Under the pieces are notes generated by a model, which ran no database searches, had not been told where the DNA came from, and was given only the letters and a program-made list of their open reading frames with translations. Positions 61,401-64,000 of a DNA stretch of 64,000 nucleotides are shown piece by piece. The position numbers and the translations under genes are program-made. Every line of letters starts with the position of its first letter. The first letter of the stretch is position 1. This DNA is from Nymphaea colorata (lineage: Eukaryota; Streptophyta; Magnoliopsida; Nymphaeales; Nymphaeaceae): assembly GCF_008831285.2 (NCBI RefSeq), contig NC_045139.1:30973706-31037705 (forward strand), written 5' to 3'.

Positions 61401-63546
61401 TGCGTTTTTTAGTGAAGGGGAAAGGCGCATGTATGTATTTGAAGGGCATCTTTTGGCTTTCATTGAAACTATTGTTTACTGGTTTTGTTTGTTCAGTTTA
61501 TTGATAAATGGTTGGAAACTTTGTGTTTCAGTGAACAGCCAGCTATTCCTGCACCTCAAGATGATTTCATGGATGTGGATCCAGTAGAGAGAGAACCTCA
61601 ACGGCTTCCAGGACCATCTCTTTTTGCAGGTTCTAGTTTGAATCCGTTTTCACTCCTAGACGCAGACTTTGTGAAAGATTTCTTTGATGGGAGAAGTACC
61701 ACGGATTTTCAAGGCCGTAGACCCTGGGTTTCAGAACCCAGAGAAGTCAGGGAAATCCCTATAGAGTTTAAGGATGGTGGAGGGCAGTCTGGTCCTTCAG
61801 GGACTGGGCCTACCATTGAGGATATCTCTGGAAGTGTGGATTTACATGTGCCAGAAACTTATGGGACTGTAACAGTTGCTGATGATGAAGATGATGAGGT
61901 TCGAACCACCACTCCACAAGTTAACCCTGCAGGTCGAAATCTAAATGCGAACAATAGTTTGGATGGTGCCTTTGTTGAGAGATTTCCTCAACCAAGTGCT
62001 CCACAGTTGACCAATATTACAGACAATGACATTGAGGAAGAGATGTTGCAAGCTGCTATTGAAGCTTCAAAAAAGGAAGCAAACAACGTGATGCTTTCTG
62101 GCATTGTTGATGTATGTTATTCCTTTGTGGCCAGCATCAAATACCATTCATTATTGAGGAGTGGCTTTTGACTAATGTCTTAACCACTTGTCATGTAGGA
62201 GTCAGCTGGCCCTCAATGTAGACAAATTCCCCCTGTTACGGAAGATGATGACCTTGCACGGGCTGTCTCATTATCGTTGAAGGTTGGATTTTTTTTTTAT
62301 TCCTTTGTTATTTTAATTGTATATTGTTGAAGGTTGCATTTCTTGATCTCAGACAGCAGAGCAAGAGAAGGCACTCCGTGAACAGAGGGGCACAAATGGA
62401 GTGTTAGAGAAGGAGCTATTGAATGTGCCTGACTTTGAAGATGGAACCTCTAATGCAGATGGAAGGTGAATATTGAAATTTTAGACAATTATGAAGTAGA
62501 AAATGGCCCTCTGTCTTCAGAATAATCTGAAAAGGAAAGATTTTCTTGCCTGCGAAGACAGCTAGCGATCTTCCGTTTGTTTTTTGGTGCATTGAGTCTT
62601 GCCATTTTTTGTCTTCAACATTTGATTGCCCTGAAATGCTTCCAGATCCCACACTTACTCCATTTGTGATGTGAATCTGTTCAGGTCTTTTGATTCCTTT
62701 TCCATTTGTATGATCTCGTCTGGATTTGTTAGGGCTTTTGTTTAGTTGCATACTGAAGCATGATCATAAAACTTGTTGAGATGTATGCTTTCTTTGAATA
62801 ATTTTTTTTCCCTTTCTAGGAGGCGCCATATTGGTATGTCAAAGGGAACTTCGAGTCGTATCAATGTGGAAGAAGGAAGTTTGTCCAACGATGAGGCAGA
62901 GGAACAGCCCTTGGTTAGGAACAGGTCAAGGCGTTTTGCCTCTAGACATGCAGACGCTTCCAGTGAAGCTGATCAACTGCCAGAAACACCATCGTCAACT
63001 ACTGAACCAAATCATGTTTCTACTCATTCTCAGGATAACATCGACGATTTTCATCCTGATGAGGTGTCTCTATTTGTTTTTTTTTTATGCTTCCTTAAGT
63101 TATGCGTCTCCAAGTTTTTCAGCTTTTGTTATTAAATAAATGTTTGTTTATTGATATGTGTGCAGTGGGGAGGTATATCTTCAGAAGAACATGATGAGGC
63201 AGTCATGCTTGAGGCTGCACTTTTTGGTAGAATACCTGAGGGAGCTGCATACCGATTTGGATATCCATCTGATCAAGGTGCACCAATTGCTTCAGACAGC
63301 AGCATTCCCTCATACACTTGGCGTGTACCAAGGCCACCTTCTCCTACCCTTACAGCACAACGTTTACTTCGAGAACAACAGGATGATGAGTATATGGCAT
63401 CACTTCTAGCAGACCAGGAGAAAGAATTGAAAGCCAGAGAGGAAGCTGAAAGGCGTCATTTGGAAGAGGCAGCTGCTAGGCAAGCTGCTATTCAAGAAAA
63501 AAAACAGCAGGAGGAAGAGGCTTGCAGAAAATTGGTTGAGCAACAG
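55475..63546 (+). CDS. PUX8: UBA/UIM/UBX-domain protein, PUX8/SAY1-PUX13 type (3' end beyond the window)
   Basis: PUX proteins are adaptors that link ubiquitinated cargo to the AAA-ATPase CDC48/p97. The inferred exons are 55475-55558, 61369-61430, 61532-62111, 62199-62282, 62353-62465, 62820-63063 and 63166-63546. They give 516 aa in frame to the last visible donor. A UBA domain spans residues 1-48 (FMSITGATEAVALQLLE, then GGDLNQAVNAFFSEGERR). UIM-like helices follow near residue 215 (EEEMLQAAIEASKKEA) and near 258 (DDLARAVSLSLK). The conserved WGGISSEEHDEAVMLEAALFG comes next, then LTAQRLLREQQDDEYMASL and a charged coiled coil. The C-terminal UBX domain expected from the family lies past 64,000. 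Intron 1 is 5.8 kb and holds an 849-bp transposon. The N-terminal start fits the family (MA-P-..AI-.F-SITGA). Confidence 0.92.
56363..57211. mobile_element. 849-bp hAT-like non-autonomous element in PUX8 intron 1
   Basis: It is flanked by a perfect 8-bp duplication, TATATGGC (56355-56362 and 57212-57219). The ends are CTATGTCACATGGG and, reverse-complemented, CTACGACACACGGA (10 of 14). The subterminal sequence is rich in ggtacggg phrases. Inside are short tandem repeats (acaggaaaaatcataca, 56590-56690), two copies of acatccccaaatcggcaaatcc about 100 bp apart, and a minus-strand GC-rich segment around 56930-57070 reading as an Arg-rich peptide. No transposase is present. The 8-bp duplication points to hAT. 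Confidence 0.7.
59515..59574. repeat. 28-29 bp tandem duplication in PUX8 intron 1
   Basis: The phrase cacatagttgcctgtacagg followed by tacaaatgc occurs twice in direct succession. Confidence 0.8.
60569..60598 (+). other. G-quadruplex motif in PUX8 intron 1
   Basis: Five G-runs (3, 7, 4, 6 and 5 G) are separated by one or two T. This is well beyond the usual four runs of three G with short loops. It is on the sense strand, so it would also be present in the pre-mRNA. Confidence 0.75.
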
Positions 63547-64000
63547 GTAGTGACCTTTCATTTTGCATTTATGATTGTGGTCATGGTTGAAATTTGATGC
63601 TGAGAAACCAAGTCAGACGTGGGTGTCTTATGTTTTCCATATCACACACAAGGTGTACAAAAAGGAAAGATGTGGTAGATGTTGAGAGTTGTTGTTGAAG
63701 GATTGGCCCCCGCTGCAGAAATTTGTAAATGTTCAATTCTAGGCATGACACCAGAGATTAGGTGTGTAATTTAGCAGCATGCGTTTCTTGGCTGGTGAAC
63801 TTTACCTATTTGGACTGTGCTTCCCAATGCCAGAAACTTTTCAGTTTGCTATTTTGTTTTATGTGTTTCATTTGTGCAGTTAAGTGCTGCATCTATGCCA
63901 ACTTTGCATGCTCATTCCAAAGCTTATTTTGCTGCTTTGTTTTTGGTTGTGTTGAAAATCATTTCGAGCTTATGCTTCTCGATTGCATGCGTGTAAACTT
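63547..64000 (+). other. Start of PUX8 intron 7, cut by the window edge
   Basis: After the GTAGTG donor there is no further recognisable coding sequence before the window ends. The UBX exons should follow. Confidence 0.6.

Noticed and set aside
1..64000. CRISPR arrays, operons or a bacterial-type defence system
   Set aside because: All long genes are spliced plant genes; the short tandem repeats seen have no regular spacers.

Overview
The window is nuclear DNA of a flowering plant. The evidence is spliced genes with plant-specific orthologs (CSN1/FUS6, ALG7/GPT, the gamete fusogen HAP2/GCS1 and a PUX8/SAY1-type UBX protein), AT-rich intergenic DNA, a Ty1-copia retrotransposon and many small inverted-repeat transposons. 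I cannot name the species. Gene models were built by eye from splice sites and from remembered family sequences. Every exon chain listed keeps frame from start codon to stop (or to the window edge).

Layout. 1-10,900 is transposon-rich and holds two minus-strand nsLTP genes about 6.7 kb apart. One (8922-9263) is intact. The other (2231-2560) is frameshifted just before its eighth cysteine. They lie in a larger duplicated block whose two copies carry different small transposons. 10,934-17,072 (+) is CSN1: 6 exons, 442 aa. 19,206-24,201 (-) is ALG7: 11 exons, 428 aa, convergent with CSN1. 26,643-53,363 (+) is HAP2/GCS1: 18 exons, 739 aa, divergent from ALG7. It is inflated to about 27 kb by transposons in its introns. 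These include a young copia element (39,833-45,022, same orientation) only 76 bp past the exon 12 donor site, and an old antisense copia relic in intron 3. 55,475 to the window end (+) is the 5' part of a PUX8-like gene: 7 exons are visible, and the UBX domain lies beyond the edge.

The genes do not form a pathway. They are housekeeping genes (COP9 signalosome, N-glycan precursor synthesis, p97/CDC48 adaptor) plus one gamete-specific gene. The most interesting points are the HAP2 locus with its sense-oriented intronic retroelement and fragile splice sites, two GC-AG introns, a coding-like antisense ORF in HAP2 intron 2, the nsLTP duplication with reciprocal filled and empty transposon sites, and a hAT-like element family with one member in HAP2 and one in PUX8. 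I found no convincing new multi-gene system, tRNA, rRNA or CRISPR array.
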